A stretch of DNA of 64,000 nucleotides from Escarpia spicata (taxonomy: Eukaryota; Annelida; Polychaeta; Sabellida; Siboglinidae), in NCBI GenBank assembly GCA_963995525.1, contig OZ023218.1:48762741-48826740 (forward strand), written 5' to 3'. Made by a program: the position numbers and the translations under genes. Below, in pieces: positions 21,365-32,311 of this stretch (position 1 is its first letter; each line of letters starts with the position of its first letter). The notes beneath the pieces are model-generated. The model ran no database searches. It saw only the letters and a program-made list of their open reading frames with translations, and was not told the DNA's origin.

Positions 21365-23190
21365 TTACAAGTCCATGACATAGTCCTTTGTCCATGAGGG
21401 CGGTTCCCTGTTTCGTCTTGGTCTGACTTCCGTCTCTCCGGTGGATCTCGCGCCTCTGTCCTCTTCACGGGTTGCGGAAGGATCCTCCTGTTGTTTTGGC
21501 AATGTTGGAGTACTGCGATCTTCTTCAGCCTCGAGTTGCGCGTCAAGTTGTTCACCGTTAACTTGTGGTGTTGTGCGTTTCCGAATGTGCACACGATTTC
21601 TTCGATATGGCTGGTCACCCAAATTGTCTCTTATGGTGTACGATCTGTCGCCCAGTGTCTCTTCGATCACCCCTGGCTTCCACGTAGCTTCCGGTGATTG
21701 CTTATAGAAGACCTGCTGGCCCGCTGCCAGTTTCTCCAAGTTTCGAGCTGTCTTGTCATGATATTCCTTGATGGTTCTTCTTCTTCCTTCTCTCTTCTTT
21801 TTGATTGTCTCATTTTCGTCTGCGATATGGCTGCTGGGTAGCCATGAACGTGTTGGTCTTCCAAACACGATCTCAGCGGGGGAACTGCCTGTGGTCTGCT
21901 TGAGCGCATTTCGTAGATCCAGCAAGGCCAAGTGTACGTCTCCACTGCAAACCATCGCTTTACTCATTGTTTGCTGTTTTGACCGCAGCTTCAGCTCTTC
22001 CATTTCATCTCGGATACATGGGCGATGATGTTTTATGAAAAATGTTCCACTTGTGTGCGAATACCGCGAATTCTCTCGATGAGAACTATGGTCCATTGTC
22101 GCTTATTAATTGTGACGGAATCTCGCGAAATGTGGCTTCAGTTTGCATATGACTTGGCTGGTCTTCGTTGTGGACATCTTGTCGAAACCGGAGAGGTAGT
22201 CTACCATCACCAGATAGTCCACGCCGTCTGTTTCAAATAAGTCTACCCCGACTTTAACCCAGGGTCGGTTGCCGTCATTGTGTGTGATCAGTGGTTCTTT
22301 CTGCTGTCTCGGTTTTACATATTGGCAAATGTCACAGTTGTTTGATCTCAGATGATATTCTTGGCCAGAAAATGGAGTCTAGTGCACGTGTCATCATGCT
22401 GTCATAGCCTTGTTGTTCAAGTTCTTTGTCTGCATCAAAGTAGGCTAGCATTGGTGTCGTTGCGATCTGCTCTTTCACAATGCGACTTCACAGCTCGTGG
22501 ACCAGTCCCATTCATTTCCTGCTCTCGTCAACGCCCGTATCGGTTCCAGTTCTGTTGACATGGGATGAACTTTGCTAGGTATTGCACCATGCCACAAAAG
22601 CGTCTCACCCCGTGAATGTATGTGGGTGCTGGCATCGCCGAGATCGCCTTCACCTTGTTCTCGTCGACCAGGGTGCCCTCGGTGGTGATCTTGTGACCCA
22701 TAAATACAACGCTGTCTCGCTTAAACTCCGCCTTTGCGTCGTTCAATTTGATCTTCGTTTCTGTGCATCTTTGTTTCAGTCTCTTCAGGTTGTCGTCGTG
22801 GTCACGTTCAGCCGCCATCTTTGTATCGCCGCATCCGATCACGACGATGTCATCAGCAACGCAGATTACGCATTTCATGTCTACCAGTGCTTCGTTCAAC
22901 CTCTTCTGGAAGATTTTGCTACTCACTTTGAGGCCAAACGGCAGTCGGGCCAAACGGAAAAAAGGGGCCGTAAGGGTGATCATGGTAGTCATCATGTTGG
23001 ATGCTGCGTCGAGTTCGACATGCCAGAATGATTCTTGTACATCAAGCTTGCTGAAGGTCTTAGCCTTGTTTAGACTGGGAAGCACGTCGTCCAGTGTTGT
23101 CAATTTGTAGTGCTCTCTCATTAAGGTTTCATTCAGTGGCTGTGGGTCAATGCACAACCTCCACTTGCCATTTTGTTTCTGGACCTGCCA
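21365..23190 (-). pseudogene. Gypsy pol remnant: RT then integrase, RNase H deleted
   Basis: From 23190 downward: NGKWRLCIDPQPLNE, TFSKLDVQESFWHVELD, FRLARLPFGLKVSSKIFQKR and the active site CVADDIVV (VADD where YxDD or FxDD is usual), HKITTEGTLVDENKVKAI, and RRFCGMVQYLAKFIP. After a frame change the sequence passes from the start of RNase H (TPMLAYFDADKEL) straight into the integrase zinc-finger region (RALDSIFWPEYHL, then NNCDICQYV), so most of RNase H is deleted. The integrase core begins RPWVKVGVDLFE and GVDYLVMVDYLSGF; stops follow near 22110. The C-terminal part (21365-22096) is open: SSPAEIVFGRPTRSWLP, WKPGVIEETLGDRSYTIRDN, RNRVHIRK, and the closing RRNREPPSWTKDYV. Confidence 0.88.
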
Positions 23191-23540
23191 GCCAGCTCGG
23201 CTGATGCGGAGAGAGGCTTCAGTCAGCTGAAGCTGACGAAGAGCAGCATCCGGTCAGTCCTGAAGGCAGATCGACTGACTGATCTGTTGACCATTCAGCT
23301 GAGTTCACCAGACATCGCTGCATTTGAACCGAAGGAGGCAATCGAGCTGTGGAGTGCTGGTGGAGCCCGGAGGCCAGTCACTCAGCCGCTTAGGCCAAGG
23401 CCCGGCTGTGGTAGTTACACTGACACTGACTGTGATGACAGTAGTCTGACTCTGAGTGACACTGACTGACTGACAGGCAGTGTTAACGCCAGGCCTGGAT
23501 GACACTGTGTTTTTGTGTGTTTTAAATAAAATTGTTGTGA
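23185..23540 (+). pseudogene. hAT transposase C-terminal exon captured inside the Gypsy element
   Basis: A + strand frame (ATG at 23173, stop at 23469) gives LPASSADAERGFSQLKLTKS and SIRSVLKADRLTDLLTIQL, then AFEPKEAIELW. This is the hATC dimerisation domain of a ZMYM/ZNF862-like hAT relative. A TGACTGA stop cluster follows, and an AATAAA at 23526 looks like its own polyadenylation signal. The left boundary falls exactly where Gypsy RT coding ends (about 23185), and it runs opposite to the Gypsy. No other part of a hAT transposase is present, and it differs in sequence from the hAT tail at 4915-5085. Confidence 0.8.
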
Positions 23541-24090
23541 CCTAAATTTGTGCTATGTTTTTTATTTGCTTGACTAGTAAACCTTTTGGCGGACTAGTAA
23601 ACTTTTGTCTTTACTAGTCCTGCTGTCTAGTAAAATAAATGCTGAAGTTCTACCCCTGGAAATCCAGCCGCCGAGAACGCTTGCGATCCCAGGAATGTTT
23701 TCCACAACTGACGTCACGATTCTGCCTCTCGCGGCATTTTCGGAAAACAGACTTTTCGAAGCCTGCGCCAGGACAGGTCCCCATTTAATGTCAATTTTAG
23801 AAATGTTTCAGCAAACGTGTGGTTTCTGGGTTGTCATTATATTGCAGAACACATATGTACATGCATATTTTTATATTTAGTAGCAATTTTTCCCCCCAGA
23901 ATATAGCCTTTAAACGATTCTGCCAGATTCGCGTCATGAATATCGAGCTTTGGTGGGGCGTGAAACGGCAATTCGTCAATTTTCTGCTAGCTACTAGCTA
24001 GTTCCAATCAAATTCAATGACAACACGTCGTTTATTTTGCCATAAATTGTCCAGTTTTGTTCGTTTTTGCATATCTTAGGCGTCTACGGT
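23541..24090. other. Unassigned interior of the Gypsy element
   Basis: No gag or protease motifs. Contains repeated ACTAGTAAA words at 23571-23636, possibly part of the captured hAT 3' region, and otherwise nothing I recognise. Confidence 0.5.
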
Positions 24091-24092
24091 TC

Positions 24093-24108
24093 GATTACGT
24101 TGCCACCA
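24093..24108 (-). other. Primer-binding site of the Gypsy element
   Basis: Minus strand TGGTGGCAACGTAAT directly abutting the 5' LTR. It begins TGG, as needed to pair with the CCA end of a tRNA primer. The tRNA species is not determined. Confidence 0.75.
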
Positions 24109-24301
24109 TGTTGATAGATTAGGTAGAATGGGCATATTTTTTTACTTTATTTAGAACGGTACAATGTATTAAACGTCACTTGGCTGGCATGCCACTACGC
24201 GAAGGGGCGACACGTGACTTGCGGTGCCGCACGTCAGATGTGTGTCTATAAATTATCTAACGTAATTAATATAACATATTGCCGTCCGCGTAATGTCAAC
24301 A
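24109..24301 (-). repeat. 5' LTR of the Gypsy element
   Basis: 193 bp, partner of 21147-21343. On the minus strand it starts TGTTGACATTACGCGG and carries AATAAA downstream, so promoter and polyadenylation signals probably lie here. Confidence 0.92.
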
Positions 24302-24306
24302 AATGC

Positions 24307-25337
24307 CGACTTATTTTTTTCAATTGATTACGTTGAACGTATAAATAGTTGAGGTTAAAACACACACTCAAGAGTGTTTCGAATTTAAGTTCAAAACACT
24401 ACCGTGGTGTTTCGAATGGGAGAGTGTTTTTTTGTCCAACATGATCTCCGAGGACTGCGTGGTCGGTACAATTGTGCCAGCCAGCCAGCCCCCGATTTGC
24501 GGAGTCATCAGAACGTGTTGTCTACACGGTAGAGTTTCACTTACCTACACGGTAAGTGAAACAATCACGTTTTTCTGTTTTTTAATACAACATTTGTGAC
24601 GATAATATTGTTGTATATCAACCTGCAAATGTGAAAATAGGCACACGTCACCTAGTAAACACTTGATAAAAAGAGAAATACGGGCTACCACATTGGTGTT
24701 TCAGTAGCGTCCCGCTGCAACAATCAATATGCTAATAAGCCTACTCTAACATAGGTAATAGGGCCAAGTAGGCATATTACCCCATAATTTTGGGTGAGTT
24801 GCCCAATGTGTCGCAACTGATTTCTAAATGTATGGATCACGTCTCATGGGCTTATGAAATACAGTTGACTATTATTGACTTTAGTAGTCTTTACATTTGT
24901 GTGTAAATATCGTGACATCTTAGTATTGAATGTCAAATGTCGTCTGAAGACACTTTTCTTTTGTGTTTCAAATTAGTGTCGCTCTAGATGAACACTGCTC
25001 TCTACTAAAACTAATTTTAATTAGTTATGGTATTCGTATAATGATTATTCATTATTCCTCACGTAAACTATTTTATATCAAATGTGTTACTAAATTATTT
25101 ATAATTATTAATCATACATATATACATTTATTTATTAGTATTATTTTATATAGTTGTGCTAGATTGATTATTATTAATATTATTTAATTTTGATGAATAA
25201 CTGCTATTTATTTGCTTCTTTATTTAGAAATTCTACATTATTCAATATGTATATATTTATATTTTATTCTTTACCACTAATATTTATTTTAAATTAATAT
25301 ACATATACATATTTATTGCAATTCTACCATTTTAATG
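24307..25337. other. No gene seen
   Basis: Between 24340 and 24560 are several short inverted words (CACTCAAGAGTG; AGTTTCACTTACCTACACGGTAAGTGAAAC) suggesting a small hairpin element. From 24960 the sequence is very AT-rich. No coding signal. Confidence 0.45.
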
Positions 25338-25412
25338 TATTTTAATATGTTGTAAAGCGCCACAAACAATACTGAATGTGGCGCTATACCAAATAAAATA
25401 TATTATTATTAT
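25338..25412 (+). repeat. L2-type LINE/SINE 3' tail
   Basis: The block TTGTAAAGCGCCACAAACAA, then GTGGCGCTATACCAAATAAA and a (TTA)n run is the 3' hairpin and tail shared by many L2-related LINEs and their SINEs: inverted GCGCCAC/GTGGCGC, AATAAA, short trinucleotide repeat. The AT-rich DNA upstream may be its 3' UTR; no coding part is left. Confidence 0.6.
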
Positions 25413-25634
25413 TTATAGTGTTTATATTCTTCATCCTTCGGTGACAGTTTCTATTGAACAGACTGCCACATTTGTTAATAAACCTGGTTGGCATAACGAC
25501 ATTCAGAGTATACTTAGTTTCATATGTGTTGGCATATACAACATCGTCAAAAATAACAAGGCGCACAAAATTGAGCAAATCAACTACATGACACATATAC
25601 CCAAGAGTTGTTTATATTTATTTTTAGAAGAAAC

Positions 25635-26690
25635 AATGGTCATACTCTACAAAAGAAAAGCGGCATATGGTGACAAGGCACTGCGCGAGGCCTTGGCGCG
25701 AGTAAGTCGGGGGAACCGCTTATCCGTGTAAGCAAGGATCTGGGAATTCCAGCGCGCACGTTTCGTCGGCAAAGAGACAAAAAAGTGAAGAATCCCAGAA
25801 CCGTGTAGTTGGCGTGCACGTGAATGCTGTCTAGTGCAGTTGAACAACATATATGCGATCACGTGCAATCAATAGAAAAGTCGATGTACGGCCTTACCCT
25901 GTTGGGTGTCCGCCGCCTGGCATACGACGTGGATGAGGCTTTGGGAATCGTCAACCCGTTTAACCAGACAGCAAAACTGGCATGGAGAGACTGGTTAGCA
26001 GGCTTCACTCGCAGGCATCCCGAACTAAGCATATATCGGCCTCGAGACACAAGCGTCCCCAGGGCCGTGGGTTTCAATAAGCCGAAAGTGGCATGGTTCT
26101 TTTCAATTTATAAAGAATTGCTCCAACAGAACAAATACGAGCCATCCAAGGTATGGAAAATTGATGAGACAGGAATCGCGTACGACCACCGGCCAGGCAA
26201 CATCGTGGCGTCGAAGAGGGTTAGATAAGTGGCCAAGATAACAAGCGCCGAACGCGGCAAGAGCATGACTGTCGTCTGTGCCATGAGTGCTGTGGTAGCA
26301 TACCTGCCCGCCCCCAAGTTTCGCTTTCAATGCAAGCGCATGGTGGGAGTGCTGATGAATGGGGCGCCACCACAATCTCTCGGACTAGCAAATCCCAGCG
26401 GATGGGTGGATGCGGAAATGTTTCTAACGTGGCTCAACCACTTCGTCAAGTTCACGAATTCGTCACCAACAATTCGTCACATAATCGTGATGGTCGGTCA
26501 CCACAGTCACAAGACCTTAGCAGCCGTTGAGTACGCCACGTCCAATGGTATCGACATGGTGACGTTGCCACCTCACTACACGCAAAAATGCAGCCTCTAG
26601 ACAGGACATTTTCAAGTCATTGCAAAGTGCGTACGTTGCGGCAACAGACGCGCGTTTTAATATACATAGCAATTTGTATGTAGAGGTTGC
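25635..26690 (+). pseudogene. pogo/Tigger-like (Tc1-mariner superfamily) DDE transposase, inactivated
   Basis: N-terminal helix-turn-helix of Psq type: RKAAYGDKALREALARVSRG, then a shifted frame through DLGIPARTFRR. CENPB-type middle: WRDWLAGFTRRHPELSIYRP. DDE domain: KVWKIDETGI (first Asp), then VMVGHHSHKT where the second catalytic Asp of the usual DGHxSH block is Val, then MVTLPPHYTQK. A one-base shift separates this from MQPLDRTF. A stop at 26226 splits the catalytic domain. So it is dead both by stops and by loss of a catalytic residue. The usual partner motif for the third acidic residue lies beyond the broken part. No terminal inverted repeats identified. Confidence 0.82.
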
Positions 26691-28299
26691 ATCAACTGTA
26701 ATTCAAGTCAGTTGTGTTGATATAATATATGAAATTAGAAATTAGTAATAGTGAATGCACATCATACGCTCTTAACTTGCATTTCCGTTCAACACACCTG
26801 TAATTAGTTTTCAAGATTGTATAGAGTTAGGTATTCACAGCATCTTAATGCTGTGTATAGGTTCAATTTGATGTGTTATGTATGAGTTCACCTTGTATAT
26901 ATGTTTGTTGTTAAATATAATCCAATTCAATTCAATGATTCATCAACGTCATGAATGACTGAAATTGTGTCTTGTTAATTACATTTTGTTTTCCTGGACT
27001 TTTCTCATCGTTGTCATTTTATTTACGAAGAACTGTTGTGAAGACATTGATTGTGGTACACATTTAATTGTGATGAATAGTGACGCAAGAGATGTTCATT
27101 TTAAGAGCTATGTCGTTTTGCGCTTAAGGTAGGCTAACCCCCCTGTCATACCCTAGTTGTGCTTCGCATAGATATACTAGTTTGTGTAATGTATGAGAAC
27201 GTGTCATGCAGAAAACATACTATCATTTAGAGCTGAGTGTCAGTCATGAAAGAGAAAATAAGCCACTCCAGTTGAATGGTTTTTCCAAAGGTAATAGTAT
27301 TGGTAGCATTCAGATAGCGTTAGAACCATTCATTTTATGTATTTTCACACTTTATTACAAAGATGGTGGGTGTCGTAATAAGCACCACCAAAACGTGTTA
27401 AGACAAGTATAATTTCCAGCGGACGCCACACAATATTTTAGACATATGAACGTACTGTCTAACAGTGACTGTGTAACACATGGACTCAATTTGTATATAG
27501 TTAAGGTTTACAAGATTTTATAATATTGACACTTTCTCTTGGGTGTCTGACAACAAGAATATAATATTATGTGTTGTAATTTGTGTCACTTTCTCTTGTG
27601 TGTCTGATTAAAATTTCAACAATGCACAAATAGCGTCGACTTTATTGCCTAAAAAAGAAACATTTCAAATTACATAACATGCAGACCTGATACTCTTAAC
27701 AAAATGTTACTAAATCGTAGACCGTAGCTATCCTTTTCCGTTCTGTAATGCTTACATTCGTACTTCTTCAGCAAAAACCTTCGGTTCTACCTACCCTATG
27801 AATAATACTAAAATTCATAACCTGACATTAACAATCGAAAAGGAATACAAGTAAACATTATTCTCTGATTATAGTAATATTTATGTATCTTTTTATAGTA
27901 CATACTTTGTTCACAGTTAGAAATTGATTATTTTATGTGGAGAACTATAAAATAGGCCAATCATGGCTTGGAATAGGTCATTACACATGCTGACAGACCT
28001 GGATATATTTCTAAAACCTACGTATAGTTTACGATCATTATAAAATAGGAACTTCTCTTTTAAATCAGTCAAACTGACGGCTATCTGCGTAGGTACGATA
28101 GTTATTTTTACATCACGCGCTTGCACACAGTTTTGATTTGTTCATGAAAAATGGCGGGGAATTTGTAAAAATGGCAGCAAGTCAGTGAAAATGACGTCAT
28201 TAAATAAGTACGCGAGGTAGTTCGGTCCAACTTGTAGTAATTCGGCTAGCCAACATTGTGAACTTGCGCACCTATATATAATCTCGATCAATGACGTAA
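26691..28299. other. No gene seen; possible LINE tail at 26917-26935
   Basis: Non-coding. A short CAATTCAATTCAATG run after TTAAATATAATC looks like a CR1/L2-style tail. The sequence CACTTTCTCTTG(G/T)GTGTCTGA occurs twice (about 27529 and 27588). Nothing else stands out. Confidence 0.45.
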
Positions 28300-28990
28300 T
28301 TACGATGTGATGACCAACTATCGCCCTATATCAAACTTACGTTTCCTCAGTAAGTCACTGGAGCAAGTGGTAGCCAAACAACTGTCTTCATTCCAGGCTG
28401 ACAATAATCTTATGGATGAATACCAGTCAGCCTATCGTGCACACCACAGTGTAGAAACTGCAATAGTAAACGTTCACAATGATCTACGGCAAGATTACCC
28501 TTCTTGTGTTACTCGACCTATCCGCAGCTTTTGACACTGTCGACCATTCTATACTTTTGTCTCGCATGATCAGCTACTTCAGAATATGCGGTGTTGCACT
28601 TGACTGGTTCCAGTCCTACTTGAGCGACAGAACCTGCTGTGGGCGCATTGACAATGTAACATTGGATACATCGCAACTAACATATGGATTCCCGCAAGGC
28701 TCTGTCCTAGGGCCAATACTTTTCTCAATGTATACGATACCCATTGCCGATATCATCAGGAAACATGGCCTCAATTATCACTGCTACGCTGACGATATAC
28801 AAATATACCTCTCAGCCGATCCCACACAATCAAAATTTAATGACGCAATACAGCAAATTGAAGCCTTGACAAGCACGAATTTAAGCACTACCGTACAGAA
28901 ATAATACCAAAGGTCTAATTCCGAGATGGTGGCCCTGTTTGAACAAACGAGACTAGGTTCTGTTATGACACTGTCCTATATGTAGTCTAC
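28300..28990 (+). pseudogene. LINE reverse transcriptase fragment (L2-like)
   Basis: RT blocks in order: NYRPISNLRFLSKSLEQVVA, YQSAYRAHHSVETAIVNVHN, then after a frameshift near 28490 LLVLLDLSAAFDTVDHSILL, FQSYLSDRTCC, YGFPQGSVLGPILFSMYTIP and YHCYADDIQIY. GFPQG replaces the common GVPQG. After LSTTVQK a stop and a jump to a short C-terminal piece follow (SNSEMVALFEQTRLGSVMTL, near 28915-28975); the region between is deleted. Both the 5' and 3' ends are missing. Confidence 0.85.
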
Positions 28991-29528
28991 ATTTCGTATG
29001 CAGTACTTCAGATATATAGGCATCCGTTGAATTTATGTTTTTATCATAAATTATGCCGTCGTCGTCAATCAAACAAGGGCTCGGTCCCTTGGCGGAGCCT
29101 CGGTCGACGAGCTAATTGGTGTAGTGTGTGACAGATTCGAATGGTGTTCGGTATATTTTTGTTATTGTCTCAAAATGTTAAAAGAACTTCTCAAACGAGC
29201 CTATCTTTTAACATGGGGAAATGTCTGTAGCTTTTAACATGGGAATCAAGGTACATACACTAGTTTCCAACGTCATCTCATTTGCATAACCAATCCTCTA
29301 GGTGCGTTGGATTGGATTTGGATTAGTGAAAGAGGAACCAGAACTACTTTCCCTATATTTTAAAATGACAAAACAGGAACTACTTTCTTTCCACTTCCAC
29401 AAATCCAAATCCACTGCCTCACAATATATATATATATACATATATATATATAAGACATGGTGTTTTAGAGTAATACAACATTATGTCTTCTATGCAAATG
29501 TAAACAGTATGTTTCTATTTGTCCTTAG
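28991..29528. other. Intronic or upstream non-coding sequence of the phosphatase gene
   Basis: Contains an AT microsatellite at 29423-29452 and a TTAG acceptor at the end. No earlier phosphatase exon is recognisable in the window. Confidence 0.5.
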
Positions 29529-29781
29529 ATCAAGGAAGGTGTCATGGCAGAGTTCATTGTGACAGTGGACATCAGCAGTATCACTGTCACATGGGATACC
29601 GATACTGTCTCTGGTCTGGCAAACTTCACCATCGAGTTGGATACTGAACTGAAATACACAGGAGGCAACACAGCTGGCTCCCACCAAATCACAGGACTTG
29701 ATGCTGGCAAATTGTATAAACTGTTGATAACTACGAATGATGGAACCACAGAAACTGAAATACCGAAAGAAGCAACTACAA
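29529..29781 (+). CDS. Receptor tyrosine phosphatase, fibronectin III exon (partial gene)
   Basis: First visible exon of a receptor-type protein tyrosine phosphatase. It encodes 84 residues forming about one FN3 domain: SSITVTWDTDTVSG is strand B with the conserved Trp, ANFTIELD is strand C, HQITGLDAGKLYKLLITTND is the conserved GL..Y stretch, and PKEATT ends the domain. The acceptor is TTTGTCCTTAG before 29529 and the donor is GTATGT at 29782. It ends in phase 1 and joins in frame to the exon at 49253. The upstream signal peptide and other FN3 repeats must lie outside the window. A single FN3 exon next to the membrane segment fits R3-like or similar receptor phosphatases; subtype not settled. 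Confidence 0.82.
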
Positions 29782-29824
29782 GTATGTATGGCATATTATT
29801 TAGACTTACATTATTGGGGCAGTC

Positions 29825-29907
29825 ATATATATATATATATATGTATATATATACAGGGTGTTTAAAACAGTGTATATATATATATAATGTATATATATAT
29901 ATATATG
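29825..29907. repeat. (TA)n microsatellite pair
   Basis: Two AT runs separated by CAGGGTGTTTAAAACAGTG, just inside intron 1. Confidence 0.85.
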
Positions 29908-29964
29908 ATAAAAAAAACAATTGTCATATGCCACCAATATAAGTAAATATTTTTTGACAACGTA

Positions 29965-30620
29965 ATGTTGTTTAATTTGGAAATGAACTGGGATTGTTCT
30001 GAGATTAAAAAAAATAGTCATGCGCTATGTGTGTAAGTAATGCATTGAACTATTTTACAACTTAACCAAAGGTCACTAAACCAAACTAAAATGTTAACAT
30101 ATCTGAGCTTATATAGTACTTTTCGTTCAAGTAGGTCTGTTATTTTGATACCTACATTAACTACAAATATACATATTATCTTTCGAGACATTTTTTTACA
30201 AGCACTAGCAATGTAGAACTGCTATTAGTAGATATATCGCTTATTGTGTTTAATTACGGTGGTTATGAAAACTAAGGGGGTAGGTTTAGCGTTTTGACTT
30301 TGTATGCAACATGTTACATTCGTTGTCTGTTAAACTAATGGTATTTTATTTGAAAATGAACTGGGATTGTTGCGAGATAAAAACAATTATCATGCGCCAA
30401 GTGTGTAAGTATTGATTTGAACCACTCTACACCCTCAGTCTCTAAACTAAATGAAAATGTTAACACAATCAGCATATGTTGTGTTTTTCTTTCAACTATG
30501 TCTGCAATATTGGCATTTATATTAACTTCAACTTCGTATCTTACCTTTCCAAACATTTTGAAATAAAAATTAGCTATGTAGCTCTGCAAATAGTAGATAT
30601 ATAGTAGATTGTTTTTGAAG
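29965..30620. repeat. Degenerate tandem duplication, period about 375 bp
   Basis: Matching blocks at 29973 and 30349 (GGAAATGAACTGGGATTGTT versus GAAAATGAACTGGGATTGTT), CATGCGC..GTGTGTAAGTA, AAAATGTTAACA, and AGTAGATATAT. Old duplicate in intron 1. Confidence 0.7.
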
Positions 30621-31438
30621 ACTGTCACACCAGCGGTTTACTCAGAATGTGGTCTCAAAATGAAAGATTCTCATGAAATCTCCAGGTTTGTAATGTCATC
30701 ATGACCTGCGTTCTTGCAGTCTATTGGTGACCAATAAACGAGGATCATTTTTTTAACTGCAGTATCGCTGTGTTGTCATCGATTCCTCTCAGCCCTGGCT
30801 TAAGCATGGCATACAGTTTTTTTTTAATTTTGTAGTCTAGCAATAAAATGTGATTTTGTAATATGCTGCATTCCAGTGTTCATGTTTAGCATGACTACAA
30901 GTTCATACACCATACGTGACCCAATTTATGTATGGTAATCAAAATCGAAAGTTAATGGGCAGCCTATTTTGACTACTGGTACATTGGGTCGCATAGTGAT
31001 CACAAAGTTGCAATGCCGAGTGATAATTCTGAACAGAAACAGTATTTCAGTCACCAAGTAAGTCTCGCGGAAAATGGCTTATTCACAGATACTGTTTGTC
31101 AGAAGGCATTACTACAGGTAGGTTAGTATGGCTACGTGTTTATCAACGTGTATATTTAACATCTGTCCTGTGCTTCTGTAATTTTTGTTATTAAATACAC
31201 ATATCAACAATATAACTATCATGATTATACCATCATTATCATGGGGGATTGAGATAGTTGGTGGAGAAAGCAGTGGAAGGACAGTGAGGGAAAGACAAGT
31301 TTTGAACTATTTGTTGAGGAAGGTAAACTGAACATTGAAAGATGAGATTATAATGTTTATGCATTTCTGCCAAAATCACAAAATTGATGGGACATGACAT
31401 GATTATTTTTTGGCTCCTTTGCAGAATACACCTGTGAA
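30621..31438. other. Intron sequence without recognisable content
   Basis: About 800 bp leading up to the satellite; no coding signal or repeats seen. Confidence 0.45.
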
Positions 31439-31518
31439 ATGTAATACCCAGTTCACTGTGGTGGGTCACATGTTATCATTGTGTCTGCCAGTCATGAAGC
31501 ACACTAATGGGTAATACC

Positions 31519-32311
31519 AAAAATAGATAAGCGAGCGAAAAATGAAAAACTGCCAAACACGTTCGAAAAACGCCTTTCTAATGATTGCTAGTACCATTAC
31601 GGTTCGTCGGATCCCAACAATATTGATGTCGTTTGAAAGTTTAAGCGTTCTGCTATTCAATCATATAAATGGTTTCCTGATAATCATTCCTAAAATTAAC
31701 TGAAAACGGACCTACAACCGGGCCCGTTCCGGTGTCTTAGACACTGCGAACCATGTTGTTTCGTCAACACAGTTCACCAACCTACCGATTGAGGCACCAC
31801 TATCAGATTTCATGGTATAAGCTCCACCCACTTTCAAACGGCTGCTAAAATGACATACGTGAAGTAGGCGTGACGTCACAATCACGTATATCAACCAACC
31901 AACGCAACGAATTTAGACCCGTTGGGTGGCGTACTTTATTGTGACGTCACGCCGACGTAGAAATATATCGGTTTCGCTGCGATCAAAGCACATCAGTTTC
32001 GCCGCGGTTTAAAAGTGGGTGGAGCTTATCACATGAAATGGCGAAGTGCGCATGTCTGAACCTATGCAAATGAGGAAAACAGTGCCGCAATCGGAAGATT
32101 AGTGTACTGAGTACCCGCCGCCAACATCGTTCGGAACCGTACAGAACACCGAAAACGGCATGATTGTAAGTCTGGTGTTCTTTGAACGGTTACCGGGAAA
32201 TCTAGATGTCGTTAGAATAACAAAAAGTTCATCCTTTCTGCTAGCGACCGTAGAATTTCATGTTTTAGACGTGTTTTGAGTTGTTCATTTTTCGCTCGCT
32301 TATCTATTTTT
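31519..32311. mobile_element. 793-bp non-autonomous inverted-repeat element inserted in the satellite
   Basis: The left end AAAAATAGATAAGCGAGCGA and the right end are inverted copies over 28 bp exactly, with weaker similarity further in. It is flanked on both sides by GGTAATACC (31510-31518 and 32312-32320), a 9-bp duplication that lies inside the satellite monomer. Its centre is a second imperfect palindrome: AAGCTCCACCCACTTT at about 31819 pairs with AAAGTGGGTGGAGCTT at about 32014, and GCGTGACGTCACAA with TTGTGACGTCACGC inside that. No coding frame. A 9-bp duplication fits a Mutator-like element; the superfamily is not proven. Confidence 0.88.

Larger units (their letters stand above)
21147..24301 (-). 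mobile_element. Ty3/Gypsy LTR retrotransposon, internally deleted, with captured hAT tail
   Basis: Complete structural frame read on the minus strand: two near-identical LTRs (TGTTGA...TCAACA), a primer-binding site beside the right LTR, a polypurine tract beside the left LTR, and a 5-bp target duplication AATGC on both sides (21142-21146 and 24302-24306). Inside, only part of pol survives (RT, end of integrase). Gag and protease are gone. The region between the 5' LTR and RT instead holds a hAT transposase tail on the opposite strand. Total length is 3.15 kb against a usual 5-6 kb or more. Confidence 0.9.

Noticed and set aside
21441..23110. Several + strand frames of 68-149 codons
   Set aside because: Antisense shadows of the Gypsy pol on the minus strand.
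29850..29875. CAGGGTGTTTAAAA between TA runs as a mariner-like terminus
   Set aside because: Only one end is seen and no inverted partner or transposase is nearby.
29302..30021. Frames with runs of Ile-Tyr around 29400-30000
   Set aside because: Translation of (TA)n microsatellites; only the FN3 exon on the + strand has real domain content.
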